64,000 nucleotides of DNA from Blasia pusilla (Eukaryota > Marchantiophyta > Marchantiopsida > Blasiales). Location of the stretch: the NCBI GenBank assembly GCA_050084515.1, contig CM114271.1, positions 48,670,001-48,734,000 of the forward strand, read 5' to 3'. A program made the position numbers and the translations under genes. The number at the start of each line of letters is the position of its first letter. Position 1 is the first letter of the stretch. The notes under the pieces were generated by a model. It was not told where the DNA came from, made no database searches, and saw nothing but the letters and a program-made list of their open reading frames with translations. Below are positions 1 to 10,551 of this stretch, in pieces.

Positions 1-540
1 CGTTCTACCAATAGAAGTTTGCCAATCCCATGAATGCGCGAACACGGCTCATATCTGTAGGGCATAAAATGCGTGAGATAGCCTTTACCTTCGTCTGCTA
101 GACACCAAGGTCCCCTGGGTATATCGTATGACCCAAGTACTCAATCTGGTCATAGAATAACTTGCACTTGCCTGGATATAGCTTCAGCCCATGTAATTGC
201 AATCGTCGAAACACCTCCTCTAGATGTCGATCATGCTCCTCAACCGTGGCGCTAAACTCTACGATATCATCAATATAACACCTAGCAAAATCCAGACCAA
301 CCAATATCCTATCCATGACCCTCTGGAACTCAGCCGGGGTGTTCTTTAACCCAAATGGTAAGAACCGCCACTAGTACAAACAATCCTTCCAGTGAGGATC
401 GATGCCCCAAAATGTCGTCTTCTGCCTGTCCTCCAATCTGATAGGTAGCTGATGGTATCCGGCTCGCAAATCAAATGAACTGAAGACCTTTGCATGACCA
501 ATCGCATCAAAGATCTCCTCAGGGGTGGGCATGGCATACC
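1..540 (-). pseudogene. Gypsy (copy A) reverse transcriptase, palm and thumb part
   Basis: Minus-strand remnant of the reverse transcriptase of the DNMT-carrying Ty3/gypsy family. Positions 98-316 encode the catalytic YIDD box followed by the conserved family segment with GKCKLF and EYLGHTIYP. The stretch below 98 continues into the thumb/connection region. Segments equivalent to those in copy C (17,040-17,340, plus) are recognisable throughout. Reading frames are interrupted, so no functional enzyme is encoded. It is separated from its own N-terminal part (1,553-1,912) by a solo LTR at 546-1,547, and its downstream RNase H and integrase lie outside the window. Confidence 0.85.
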
Positions 541-545
541 CATCG

Positions 546-1547
546 TGTCGCGACCCTCATGACCAAACAAGTGCCAAGCGGAACATCGGAACATTAGCGG
601 GCTCACGCTAAGATGGTTTGCGCGTTGGAGTTGTCTCAAAGAGGAGACAAGAGATGAGACGCGAGCGAGGAGTCGCGTTTCAGATGTTATGGTCGCGATT
701 GAGAAACCTGGACCAAACACGGAATGAGACTTGAAAGAAGTCGAGTCTAGGAAGTGGGTTGCCAAAGGAAAGATCCGGATTTGGAACGCCACTAGCGTTT
801 GAGAGTTTCCGACTGTATTTATGGCCATAACTTTTATCTCCAAGATGCGTTTGGAACAAATAAGGATGCGTTGGAAAGCCTATGGAGAGCCAATCCAAAC
901 GCATTAAAGATCGCTCCAAACGCATAAGCAGCGGCTGAGAAACAACCCAAAAACGATTGTAAGTGGAGTCGGGTTGAGGGCCACAATGAAGGGCCCGACC
1001 CTCTTTTCCCAAAGGGGAGGGGTTATTGGAGAACCCCAGAAGTACTAGTAAGGGGGAAGGTCTCCGAGAGTGCTTGGAACCCAAACCCCACTTTGGGCGC
1101 CGCGAGGCGGCTCAAGGGCATGGAACGAACGCGAGTTTGGGGGTTGGGTTGGAAAACCTGCACCAAGTCCATTAAAGGGATTTTAGACATCCCTCTTGGA
1201 TTCCACCCCGCGACTCAATTACTTGGGTCTCGGTTCGGAACTCACCCGAGAACCGTTGAACAGTTGGGATCGCTAGGCGCGCAAGTGCCGTTTCAGATCC
1301 CTGGACTAACCAGGAAGTCTGTTCCAAGTCTTGAAGGACTTGCCATGTGTTGGAAACTAGGAACTAAGGAAGGTTGAGCTTGATGAGACGCCAAGTTGAG
1401 GACCCGGTGGGTTGGAACGCTGGTTGGCCCAGACCCGACTAACGAGAGTGCGTGTTTGGGTGCAGATCGGCGATGAGTTCGTGACCTACTGAACGTATGT
1501 TTCCGCAACACTAAAGATTGACATTCAAGGAGAGTAGGGGCGCGACA
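546..1547. mobile_element. Solo LTR, 1,002 bp, with CATCG target duplication
   Basis: The insertion begins TGTCGCGACC and ends GGCGCGACA, so it has TG...CA termini typical of an LTR. It is flanked by CATCG at 541-545 and 1,548-1,552. Removing it and one CATCG restores the reverse transcriptase sequence seen uninterrupted in copy C near 16,835-16,860. No internal retrotransposon domain is present, so this is best read as a solo LTR left by LTR-LTR recombination. Parts resemble the LTR/leader of the separate gypsy element at about 28,441-28,594 and 38,574-39,010, for example the 'accctcatgaccaaa' start and the 'ttgagggccacaatgaagggccc' block, which indicates a shared LTR family. Confidence 0.85.
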
Positions 1548-1552
1548 CATCG

Positions 1553-2683
1553 GACTTCGTCTGCCGATTGATGGGTCGGTAATCTCCACACATCCGCCTA
1601 TCCGTCCAGTTGCCATGCACATCCTTCTTGGCGGGCATGACTATGTCAGATGCATACTCCCCATGCGACATCTCCACTAGTCTTGCTCCGACCAAGTCCT
1701 GGCTCCTACTCGGAATTAGTGCCCTCTCCATATCACTATACCTGTAGGGTCGTCGGAAGATCGGCGTATCACTCAACAACTCAATGCAGATCCTCGGTCC
1801 CTTTGGCGTACCCAAATCCTCCATTCTAAACGCAAAGCAGCTCCTATAAACCAGAGGAACTCATATATTCGGCGCCGCTCTCCTCCTATCAACTTAGGGC
1901 CCATATCTGGCTTCCAAGTCTCCATCGTGACTACGGTAGGACTCTCCTGCGCGGATATTGGTTGTTGCTATGGTGCAACCCCATTTCGAACAACGACACT
2001 CGACCGCTCTCCTGCAACCAAGTGCAAACTCTGATCTCCTCCACCTACCGTGCCCGGAACCACGCTCGATGTTGTGGCTATTCACACAATAATTCGGGAA
2101 AACATAGGTGTAACTGCGCCACATGTCGTACTAAGACACGCCTTGCAACATCATCACTCTCCACATACAGGTACTCCTACACTCGCACTCCTGCCTGCAA
2201 AACATCCGCTAACCCTACTCCAACCAAGTCGAGGCTTCTACTCTGAATCAGATCCCTCTCCATATCATTGTACTTCTGAGGTCGTCGGAAGATCGGAGTA
2301 TTACTTGACAACTCAATGCGGATCCCCGGTCCCTTCAGCGTACCCAAATCCTCCATACTAAACACAAAGCAACTCCTATAACTCCTGAGGAACTGATGTA
2401 TCCGGCGCCGCTCTCCTCCTATCAACTTAGGGCCCATATCTGGCTCCCAAGTCTCCATCGTGACTACCGTAGGACTCTCCGGCGCGGGTATTGGTGGTTG
2501 CTATGGTGCAACCCCATCTCAAACAACAACACTTGGCCGCTCTTCTGCAGCCAACTGCAAACTCTGATCTCCTCCACGTGTAATGTCTGAAACCATGCTC
2601 GATGCTGTGGCTATCATCTCTTAGCGTACCTCCAAAACATCCCAAGAAGTCCAAGGGTGTCTCTCCCAATCTCCCCTCGAGTG
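1553..2683 (-). pseudogene. Gypsy (copy A) linker/RT N-terminal region, duplicated and chimeric
   Basis: Minus-strand pol remnant between the DNMT and the RT palm. The segment reading METWEPDMGPKL...MEDLGTLKGPG (linker to RT fingers) occurs twice, at about 2,460-2,220 and 1,920-1,660. Only the second copy continues into the RT motif MCGDYRPINRQT. Between them, 2,095-2,215, lies a piece of DNMT N-terminal sequence that reads VLQAGVRV just after motif I. The order linker-RT | DNMT | linker-RT is not that of the intact element and indicates recombination or template switching between two copies. Stops and frameshifts are present. Confidence 0.75.
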
Positions 2684-2814
2684 TAGGTTGTGCGCCCCTT
2701 CATGAGTGGCTCCCATGTGTGTTAGATACTTTTGGGACTCTAGTTAGGTGAGTAGAAGGAGCTAGAACAACAATCTGCAATTTAAATGGGATCATTGGTG
2801 CCATTCGGACCAAG

Positions 2815-3222
2815 ATGGTGGCAGCTCACACATCAGATTGGGATAGGAAATTAGCTTCACCTGTCCATGCTTACAACACAGTTGAGAAGAGCACCACAGG
2901 GAAAAGTCCCTACTTCTTGGTGTATGGGCAGAACCCTCTCTCGGTAGTAGAGTTGGAGTTGAAGACTGATCATACTCTAGAAGGGCACTTCCAACCTGAA
3001 GGTGGCATAGATAGCAGGCTGGATATGATTGATGCCCTAGAGGAGGAGAGAAAGGCAGCATTAGAGAAGATCAAGGCCGTTCAGCAACAAAGGAAGATGA
3101 GGTTTGATAACCGAATACAGCATGATCCAGTGAAGGAGGGGGACATGGTGCTGATGTATGATAGTGGACCCCAAAAGTTTCCAGGAAAGCTACACATTCG
3201 ACTACTTAGGCCTTATCAGTGA
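2815..3222 (+). pseudogene. Integrase C-terminal fragment, left arm of foldback element
   Basis: About 135 codons reading in the style of plant gypsy integrase C-termini: AYNTVEKSTTGKSPYFLVYG (the usual 'N...H.ST..SPF...YG' block), a coiled stretch with LEEERKAALEKIKAVQQQ, then an SH3-like end with VKEGDMVLMYD and FPGKLHIRLLRPYQ. The DDE catalytic part is absent. It differs from the integrase of the DNMT family, so it comes from another gypsy lineage. It lies inside the left inverted arm and has a near-identical partner on the opposite strand. Confidence 0.75.
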
Positions 3223-4392
3223 GGAGCAGCAGGGAAGTAATGAGATCAGGTGAGATCAGGTGAGGAGCTGAGGAGCAGCAGGGAAGTAATGAGATCAGGT
3301 GAGATCATGTGAGGAGCATCCAAGGGAAGCTCGAACCAGCTTGAGAAGAAGCAAGCTTGGGAAATGCTAGTTAGAACAGGTTCAGAAGTAGATGAGGTCG
3401 AAATTTCAGGCAGTAGATGCCTTGGAGTAGATGCTTAGGGGGAGGTAGATTTGTAGGAAGGTAGGAACCCAGAGAAGCCCAAGGAAGAAGAGGGCTCTCA
3501 ACTTCACTTATAAATACTCTGGTGGGTTTGCTTGAAGGCGGGCATAGACATGTTGTTGGCTAGTAGACACTCGATCTCTTGAGCCAAGCTAACCAGCAGA
3601 GTTATGTGCTCCCAGGTCTAGGTAGTGTGTAGTCTGCTTGAAGGGGGCTGAGAAGAAGAAGGTCTCTCATGTACTCTATGATTTTGTGATACAGGAGGTA
3701 GCCCTGTGAAATGAGTTCACACCATTGCCCGGTATCGAGTATGTGCATGATTGAGTGATGAGTTGGGGAGGGCTTGATGAAGGAGATTCTTGGAGATGAT
3801 TCAACTAATCATTCAAAAGTGCAGGAGAGGACAAGAGGTCAGACAGTAGAGGGGAGGCAAGCTTGGGTTCCAAGATTGTGCTCCACCAAGGTGTGCGTGG
3901 AAAGCTTGCATTCGCCCACCTAAGCTTGGCCTTTGACACCAATCACATGATTACTTCAGGGTGTGACAACCTGGACTTCGTGTCCAGTAAGTGATAAGAG
4001 TTAGTGAGTGGAGAGAGAGAGGGTCATGCTTGAGCTCCCCTATAGGTAGAAGACCATGGGCTCATCTGTTAAGTCTCCTACTACTTGAACAAGAAGGAGA
4101 ACAGCGGATCAGCAAGGTACGAGGAGAAGAAGAAGGTGATTGCACTACGATCGGTTAGGAGTTGGGTGTACTTTAGAGGATGCCTTGGTACATTCAACTA
4201 GTCCAAGGCAAGCGACACATTGGAGGACCTTATGCTGCCCTGGTCATCCTTGACTGTGAATTCTAAGTAGAGTGTGCTTGTTGGGTTCCACTGGCCACTC
4301 CACTCAAAGCACTCAAGAGGAAGGAAGGAGTTTTGGTTAGTAGGGTGAGGATAGGATTGTGATATTGAAGTGGAGAGAGTTCCTTCAGCCTC
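3223..4392. other. Unique centre of the foldback-like element
   Basis: No domain is recognisable on either strand. The first part contains short direct repeats built on 'gaggagcagcagggaagtaatgagatcaggtgagatca' (about 3,223-3,312). The remainder is low-complexity, A/G-rich sequence such as might come from a retrotransposon 3' untranslated region. Confidence 0.5.
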
Positions 4393-4908
4393 TTAAGGTA
4401 AAGAGGTGGGGTTTACAGTAGTTAAGGAGTACATCTTGTAGGTCTTGATCTTCTGATCTGGCCCTAAGCTCTTACATGGGACCGAACTGGTGGAACTAGC
4501 ACCTGGGTTGTGTGCTGGCCATGTATTACCTGGTGAGACATTTTGGCGCCGCTTCCGGGGATCATGCAACAGCACCAGGTCCCCATCCTTCACTGGATCA
4601 TGCTTTATTCGGTTATCAAACCTCATCTTCCTTTGTTGCTGAACGACATTGATCTTCTCTAATGCTGCCTTTCTCTCCTCCTCTAGGGCATCAATCATAT
4701 CCAGCCTGCTATCTATGCCACCTTCAGGTTGGAAGTGCCCTTCTAGAGTATGATCAGTCTTCAACTCCAACTCTACTACCGAGAGAGGGTTCTGCCCATA
4801 CACCAAGAAGTAGGGACTTTTCCCTGTGGTGCTCTTCTCAGCTGTGTTGTAAGCATGGACATGTGAAGCTAATTTCCTATCCCAATCTGATGTGTGAGCT
4901 GCCACCAT
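4393..4908 (-). pseudogene. Integrase C-terminal fragment, right arm of foldback element
   Basis: Inverted counterpart of the 2,815-3,222 segment, with the same integrase C-terminal block (SPYFLVYGQNPLS) and the same Glu/Lys-rich helix. The two arms are nearly identical up to roughly VKDGDLVLLHD. There this arm changes frame or diverges and runs on into unrelated sequence, losing the PGKL...GPY-like end kept in the left arm. No catalytic core is present. Confidence 0.7.
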
Positions 4909-5039
4909 CTTGGTCCGAATGGCACCAATGATCCCATTTAAATTGCAGATTGTTGTTCTAGCTCCTTCTACTCACCTAACTAGAGTCCCAAAAGTATCTA
5001 ACACACATGGGAGCCACTCATGAAGGGGCGCACATAGGT

Positions 5040-5932
5040 CTCCTCGGGTCTAGCCCCCAACCACTGCCTCCACCGTCTCAGTAGGCATGGGGCTCACCCA
5101 GGCAACCGCTGTGATCTATCTCGTCGGCGTTGGGCTCCACCAACCGCTGAACCTGGTCATCCCAAACCAAGCCAAGACTGGCCTTCTTGAACTCACAAAC
5201 GTGGGCAAGGCTGCCCGCGGCTTGCCTACCCTGTTGACCATAGTCAACGGTGGTTGATCATCGTGCCTCACTGCCTGTGATCGACGACCTGGATCCAGAA
5301 TGGAATCCACTAACAAATTGGAGGGGCGCTCCACTCTTGCATACGCCCTCCGTAACACCGCATGGGGTACCAAGTTGGTCCACCATAGACGTGGGCAATG
5401 GGCTCTAGAACCTACACTCGTCGCATCTAAGAACACTGCTGGGCCAATCCAGGCACGCACCTGATGAGCACTCGTCACCACATGTGACCTGGAGTCTCCT
5501 AAGATCGGCACATTCTCCAGAATGTAGGTTGGAGAATGAGAGTGATGCTCCTCCAACTGCCATAAGACCCTCAACATCTCCCAAAACAACCTAGACTGAG
5601 TGTCAGCCAACCCGCTGCCTCGTCCAGCACTCGATTGGCCCTGACATGGCCAATCGGAAATGACCAAATCATTGGTCCCTACCCGCTCTAAGTCCTACGC
5701 CCCCAACAACAAAATATCCCTTGGTAGGGAGCTCTAATACCCTGTACCGCGGACGCAGACAATAAGTCCGGAAAATGTAGGCGTAAATCCGCCACATGTC
5801 GTAGTGAGACGCGACTCACAACATCATCACTCTCCACATACTTGCGAGTACTGCTATACTCGCACTTATGCCTGCAAAACAATAGCTAACCGGGTGCTAA
5901 TCCCTCCAAAGAGATCTAACACTTGAATACCC
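5040..5932 (-). pseudogene. Retrotransposon cytosine-5 DNA methyltransferase (copy A), degenerate
   Basis: C5-MTase domain of the DNMT-carrying gypsy family, minus strand. Motif I reads DLFGGIST at about 5,910-5,890. Motif IV reads DWPCQGQSSAGRGSGL, with the catalytic Cys in PCQ just below 5,650. Motif VI reads YILENVPIL, and motif VIII reads VGSRAHCPRLWW, where one Arg of the family's RAHRPRL is Cys. The sequence after it (VDSILDPG, PRAALPTFVS) matches the region before motifs IX and X. A TAG at 5,695-5,697 separates motifs I-III from motif IV, and other frameshifts are present. The family's reaction is S-adenosylmethionine-dependent methylation of cytosine C5 in DNA. This copy cannot encode an intact enzyme. 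Confidence 0.85.
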
Positions 5933-6129
5933 TCCTCCGGGGTACACCACACAATGGGTGTGGTATCCAAGGGTGTCATCGTAGCACTCCCTGCTACATC
6001 GGGTTCCTCAGACCCGTCACACTTTGGTGCAAACGCCTCGCTCTACGCGGTCTACACGTGCTCATCCGCCAATCGTCGAAGCTCCTTAGTCAAGCCCCAC
6101 ATTGGCACCTCTCCTCCACAGAATGATGC

Positions 6130-6965
6130 GGCTACCATAACACTCCTCTCCATAGAATGTCAAGAATGGGAGTATCCTCTACATGGACATGTCCCTCAAT
6201 CAAATCACTAGGCCAAGTGATGGCACTGCTAAATGCTGCTAAGGTCGCCATCTCTCCTGGCTGTTGCTCGATCACTACATATGTGAATCGAACGGGTAAT
6301 GAGCTAAGGCGCCCATCACATGACTGCCATCCTGGTTTGTAGGACGCTGACTCCTCCCAGTAATCCAGCGCAAACCCCATTGGGAAAAACACTACTCCAC
6401 CAACCAAGACGTCGTAGGACTCTACATCAATCACTATCGCCTTGGCTCGTACCACGGACTCATCTGTAGGATGTCCTGGGCGAATCCTCACCATGACCTC
6501 ATGTCGGGTGATTTACTCGCTCCACCCAAGGATGTTTGTATCCGGAATGGACAACGCTCCACATCGGCTCTCGTCAAGCCCAATCCTCTGAATGACGCTT
6601 TCCCCAACATCAAGTGTTGCGCTCTTGAATCCAACAAGATACATTGCGGACTAAAAGCTCTACCTCAGGACTCACCAACTGGAAGACATCTCCTCAATTA
6701 TCCAGCAACACAACACCAAGAGAAGCCATGGCAAGCTCTATCGCAGGTCTAGCGGGCATCTCCGCCATCCTAGCAGCGGCAACCTGCCATGAATCTGACG
6801 TGGACCACCCAAGCATCCGCTCCAAGGGCAGGTCCATTACCTCCTCTTCAATCACCTCTGAACGTGATGCAGGAACTCCAACTCCATGCTCACATAGCAT
6901 AGCGACCAGCCAAAAAGCCTCGCGGGCGTACCCCCTAATGTCATAACATCGGAAGCACAAAATAA
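6130..6965 (-). pseudogene. Gypsy (copy A) protease and linker remnant
   Basis: Minus-strand part of the polyprotein upstream of the DNMT. The retropepsin active site reads LLDSRAQHLMLG near 6,640-6,610, whereas sister copies read LLDSGAQPLMLG; the catalytic-loop Gly has become Arg. Downstream, 6,494-6,132 encodes the conserved post-protease block (SYDVLVGGVVFFPMGF, YKPGWQSCDGR) and the linker (ITWPSDLIEG) that leads into DNMT motif I. Frames shift between the parts. Confidence 0.75.
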
Positions 6966-7100
6966 AGGAGCGCGGTACACAATGGTGGCCATTTCTCCAA
7001 GAGCTCACGATGCAAGTGACCCCTCCTAAAAAGTCACTAGTGGAAGAGGAGTCAAGAGAGGCTACTTCCTCTTCCACTAGTGATGGTTTATGAGGGGTCA
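6958..7100. repeat. Head-to-head junction between copies A and B
   Basis: Sequence around 7,030-7,090 is an imperfect palindrome: 'cactagtggaagaggagtcaagagaggctacttcctcttccactagtg'. To its left, gag/protease sequence runs on minus; to its right the same family runs on plus. Both arms share the same gag-to-post-gag deletion join (ccattgtgtaccgcgctcc at about 6,970 and 7,450). They are therefore inverted duplicates of one already-deleted copy, although the right arm has about 350 bp of gag that the left lacks. Confidence 0.6.
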
Positions 7101-8049
7101 CTCACACTGGAGCAGTTGCACCATTTAGTCGGGTTCGTCCCAAGTTCAACCCCATGGTTGAGTTCTTCGCTGAGTTGACGGCCAGCTACCAAGGGGTACG
7201 GACGGAGTAGTTGCGAGCATCCACCACTTCCAGAGGCATCCGGGTGAGAGTTTACGTGAGGCTAACACTCGCTTTTGTCGGTTGATCAACGTCTCTCAGG
7301 GAGTGACAGAGGCTCAGGCTATCCAGTCATGGTACGCGATGATGGACCGGACCCTGCAGACACGGGTGCGGGAGGGGGTGCTTCTTATGAACACCTCCCC
7401 TACATTGAGAGATGTTTTTAGGACCGTCAAGAACATTGAGCACAACCATTGTGTACCGCGCTCCTTTATTTTATGCTTCCGATGTTATGACGTTGGGGGG
7501 TACGCCCGCCGAGGCTTTTCAGCTGGCCGCTACGCTATATGAGCGTGGAGTTGGAGTTCTTGCATCACGTTCAGAGGTGATTGCAGAGGAGGTGATGGAC
7601 CTACCCTTGGAGCGGATGCTCGGGCCGTCCACGTCAGATTCATGGCAGGTTACGCTGCTAGGATGGCGGAGATGCTCGCTAGATCCACGATAGAGCGTGC
7701 CATGGCTTCTCCTGGTGTTGTGTTGCTGGATAACTGAGAAGAGGTCTTCCAGTTGGTGAGTCCCGGAGGTAGAGCTTTTAGTCCGCAGCGCATCTTGTTG
7801 GATTCAGGAGCGCAACCCCTGATGTTGGGGAGAGCGTCATTTAGAGGATTGGGCTTGACGAGAGCCGATGTGGAGCGTTGTCCATTCCGGATACAGACAT
7901 CCTTGGGTGGAGCGAGTACCACACAGTATATCATCCAATAGGAGGTTGTGGTGAGGATTCGCCCGAAACATCCTACAGATGAGTCCGTGGTGCAAGCCAA
8001 GGCGATAGTGACTGATGCAGAGTCCTACGACGTCTTGGTTCGTGGAGTA
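7095..8049 (+). pseudogene. Gypsy (copy B) gag and protease remnant
   Basis: Plus-strand gag capsid sequence (PKFNPMVEFFAEL, then LINVSQGVTEAQAIQSWYAM and MDRTLQTRVREGVLL) is joined by an internal deletion near 7,445 to the post-gag region (APLFYASDVMTLGGTPAEAF). The protease follows at 7,753-7,941 with an intact active-site loop, LLDSGAQPLMLG, and ends in SYDVLV just before the CACTA insertion at 8,050. It is useful as a reference because several codons that are stops in copy E are still Gln or Trp here. Confidence 0.75.
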
Positions 8050-8089
8050 CACTAGTACAAAAACCCCCTCTGGATGACTTAGAAAAATG

Positions 8090-8480
8090 ACTAGATGTTA
8101 CTCAAACCGGGCCGGTGTGACTAAGTAATTACTTAACCAGACTTTAATAATAAAAATTACTCATATTTGTATAAGTTGTTACTAAATTTGAGGGTAGTCG
8201 TATGTGAGTCTCTTTTTTGTTACTCAAGATAGTCACTAAATATGACTTCACCTAGTCATTTTGTATGACTAGGTTAAGTCATAAGAAATGACTAAACGAG
8301 TCATAAAGAATGACTAGACAAGTAATAAAGAATGACTAGAGGAGTCATAAGGATTGACTAGACTCTTCATTAAGAATGACTAGACGAGTCATTAACTGTG
8401 ACTACTCAGAGTAATAAATAATGACTTTATGCGTCACAAGAGAATGACTTATCCATGTCATTTACAATCCTAGTCATTGA
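8090..8480. repeat. CACTA subterminal repeat array
   Basis: A short motif, 'gaatgactaga(c/g)(g/a)agtcataa', is repeated roughly ten times with small variations. It is rich in the near-palindromic core 'gactag/agtcat'. Its position next to the CACTA terminus and its density fit subterminal transposase-binding repeats. No coding sequence overlaps it. Confidence 0.65.
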
Positions 8481-9536
8481 CAATATCCAAATAACTATAC
8501 TAGTCATTATGTATAACATATTGCTTTATGATTGAGAAAATATGTACAGGAAATTAGCATTTGAGTCCATTTTGTATCCATGAATATGAATTACTCCTTC
8601 CTACCTATCCTCCCTATGCCTATCACTACTTCTCTTACATCCATGCAATGGAGATGTGATTATATCTGTTGTACAGTCCTAATGCTACCAACATCGTATG
8701 AAAACATACAAGCACATTACTCCTATACCAACCCATCCATTTTGTAGCATATGATCAGATCAGTTTTTCACAGTTAAAAATCCTCATCTATTGAAAGATA
8801 CAGCTAGCAAATTTTTTCTTACATCCAATTGTGGCCATAAGTCCAAAGCATATCGAGAAATATGTATGGCAATACATATTTCTTCTTGCAGACCTCTCTC
8901 AAATGGAGAACAGAATGCCCATCTGGAATGTCACGTCCATGGAAGGTAGAACAACCATCATGCAAGGTGCCATAACCTACAACCACAAAGGGGTTCTCAT
9001 CTGATATCAACTACTGCAACGGAGGCACAACAAATTTCAACACCGTCTTGGTAGCCTCTCGGGTCCTCTTCTTGAGTGTCGCTCTTCTCACCACCATTGG
9101 CTTTTGCAGAAGATCCAACTAATCCAACTCCATGGGTCCATCACTCCCCAACATCCCTACACTATCCTCATTCTCCTCTGAAAATACCGTGGCCTCCAAA
9201 TTACATCTCCGCGATGTCCTCACTTGGCGTTTGCCTATAACGGCCGGGGCCTCATCCGTGGTCTCTACAATCACAATCAACAAGAACGTCTCACTGCCCT
9301 TTCAAATAGATCATGATTTTCAGCAACTTCAAAGTAAAATGCACAACATCACTCTAAACTCACATACATGAACTCAAAGGGTCACCCGCAAACACAGTAG
9401 CATTAACCTCTCTTGTGCCTCCCTTTTTCTTTGGACCAATTGATGCAATGCCAACATACTTATCTAGCCCTCTTATTGTATGAACGCCCTTGGCAACCTG
9501 TGGAAGAACCGGAGGCGAAGGCACAATAGTGACCAG

Positions 9537-9881
9537 CTACGGAGAGGGTGCACTCTCCCTTGAAGGTGGTCCCGTAATTGGGTGAGGAGAGGATACACTC
9601 AACCGCATAGAGGCAAGTGCTCCACTAGGAGCAGGGTCTCGATCACTAACTCCATGAGAAGAGGAGACAACTCTTGGATTTTCCGATCTCTCCTTGGAAC
9701 CCCTTATGTCCTCATGGTCCCTTCTCAAGCTCATGGAAATCAATTCCATCAACTTTGTGAAGTTCTCTTGTTGATTAGCAACAACAGTCTTTATGCTTGC
9801 CTCTAGCACGTCCATGCTGCTGGAGAATGCATCCATGTGATCAATTATATAAGTCACAAACCCGGGCAACAACTCCTCCAT
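9537..9881 (-). pseudogene. CACTA-encoded ORF, unassigned
   Basis: A 114-codon minus-strand open frame in the CACTA element. It has a coiled-coil-like N-terminal half (MDAFSSSMDVLEASIKTVV, MELISMSL) and a Ser/Pro-rich tail. It lies downstream of the Transposase_24-like ORF in the same orientation and may be the C-terminal part of the same accessory protein after introns or frameshifts. No catalytic motif is visible. Confidence 0.35.
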
Positions 9882-10221
9882 AGACTTTAATCGGGCTCAG
9901 ATCTCTGTCAGCTCAGATGTTCCCAGCGCTTGAAATACAAGACCTGGATCTCAGTCTATATCAATAGGCATGTACTAGAAATACACTAGATTCACCTCTA
10001 CTCTAAAGCAACCAGATGCAAATACTTGCTTTGACACTGTACTTGTACCATAACTCCTTTGGTTCTTTGCCTTCTCATGCACCTGCGCCTTAGTAGGGGT
10101 TTGCCCCTTCTCTTTTCTCTACAACACATGTTACACCGACCAAGTTCAATCTACCAAACACCAATTTCCAAATTATATGCATGGTGGTAATAGAAATTAA
10201 AGATGGGTCCTTCAATATTAT

Positions 10222-10551
10222 TCATACTAGGCGCTCTGCAATTGGTGCATTTCCTTTTCTTCCTACAGGGTTTGGATTGGTCACCGCTGCCCGTGCTTTG
10301 GACATCTGCTCACTCTTTGTCTTTGCACTCTCGCTCATGAAGTGCGTAAGTAATCTCCCCCATTGGTTGGGGTCTACATGAGGTGGTGGGGCCACCTTCT
10401 TGCCTCCTCCAGCTTCTTTCCATGTTTGACGCAATCTAAATCTCTCAGTCTTCACCATTCGTTGTGCATATTCCTCCAAACATGGAACAACCACTCCATT
10501 GCCATTGTTTCCAACATACTCCCATCTAGCAAAAATATCACTCAACACCAA
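10222..10551 (-). pseudogene. CACTA accessory protein, plant Transposase_24 (Ptta/En/Spm) domain
   Basis: The 109-codon frame contains the family pattern 'LRQTWKEAGG...PPPHVDPNQWGRLLTHF' followed by 'SESAKTKSEQMSKARA' and 'GRKGNAPIAE'. This matches the plant Ptta/En/Spm transposase-associated domain, in which a W/F before a 'dpe.W..l...w.s...k..s..nk..R' block is diagnostic. In CACTA elements this protein is thought to bind subterminal repeats and assist the catalytic transposase. Here the frame has no clear start and is flanked by disrupted frames, so it is treated as a fragment. Confidence 0.7.

Larger units (their letters stand above)
2689..5034. mobile_element. Foldback-like element with about 470-bp inverted termini made of integrase sequence
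   Basis: The termini are TGTGCGCCCCTTC and its exact complement, flanked by TAGGT at 2,684-2,688 and 5,035-5,039. Copy C near 16,228-16,240 shows the uninterrupted target, so the insertion boundaries are firm. The two arms (about 2,689-3,160 and 4,565-5,034) are nearly identical inverted repeats. Each encodes the C-terminal part of a gypsy-type integrase (2,815-3,222 plus; 4,908-4,393 minus). The 1.4 kb centre encodes nothing recognised. A 5-bp duplication is typical of retroviral-type integrases, whereas long inverted arms are typical of foldback elements. No transposase is present, so it is non-autonomous. Confidence 0.8.

Noticed and set aside
2050-2361. Plus-strand frames over copy A pol
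   Set aside because: Antisense of recognised linker, RT and DNMT sequence.
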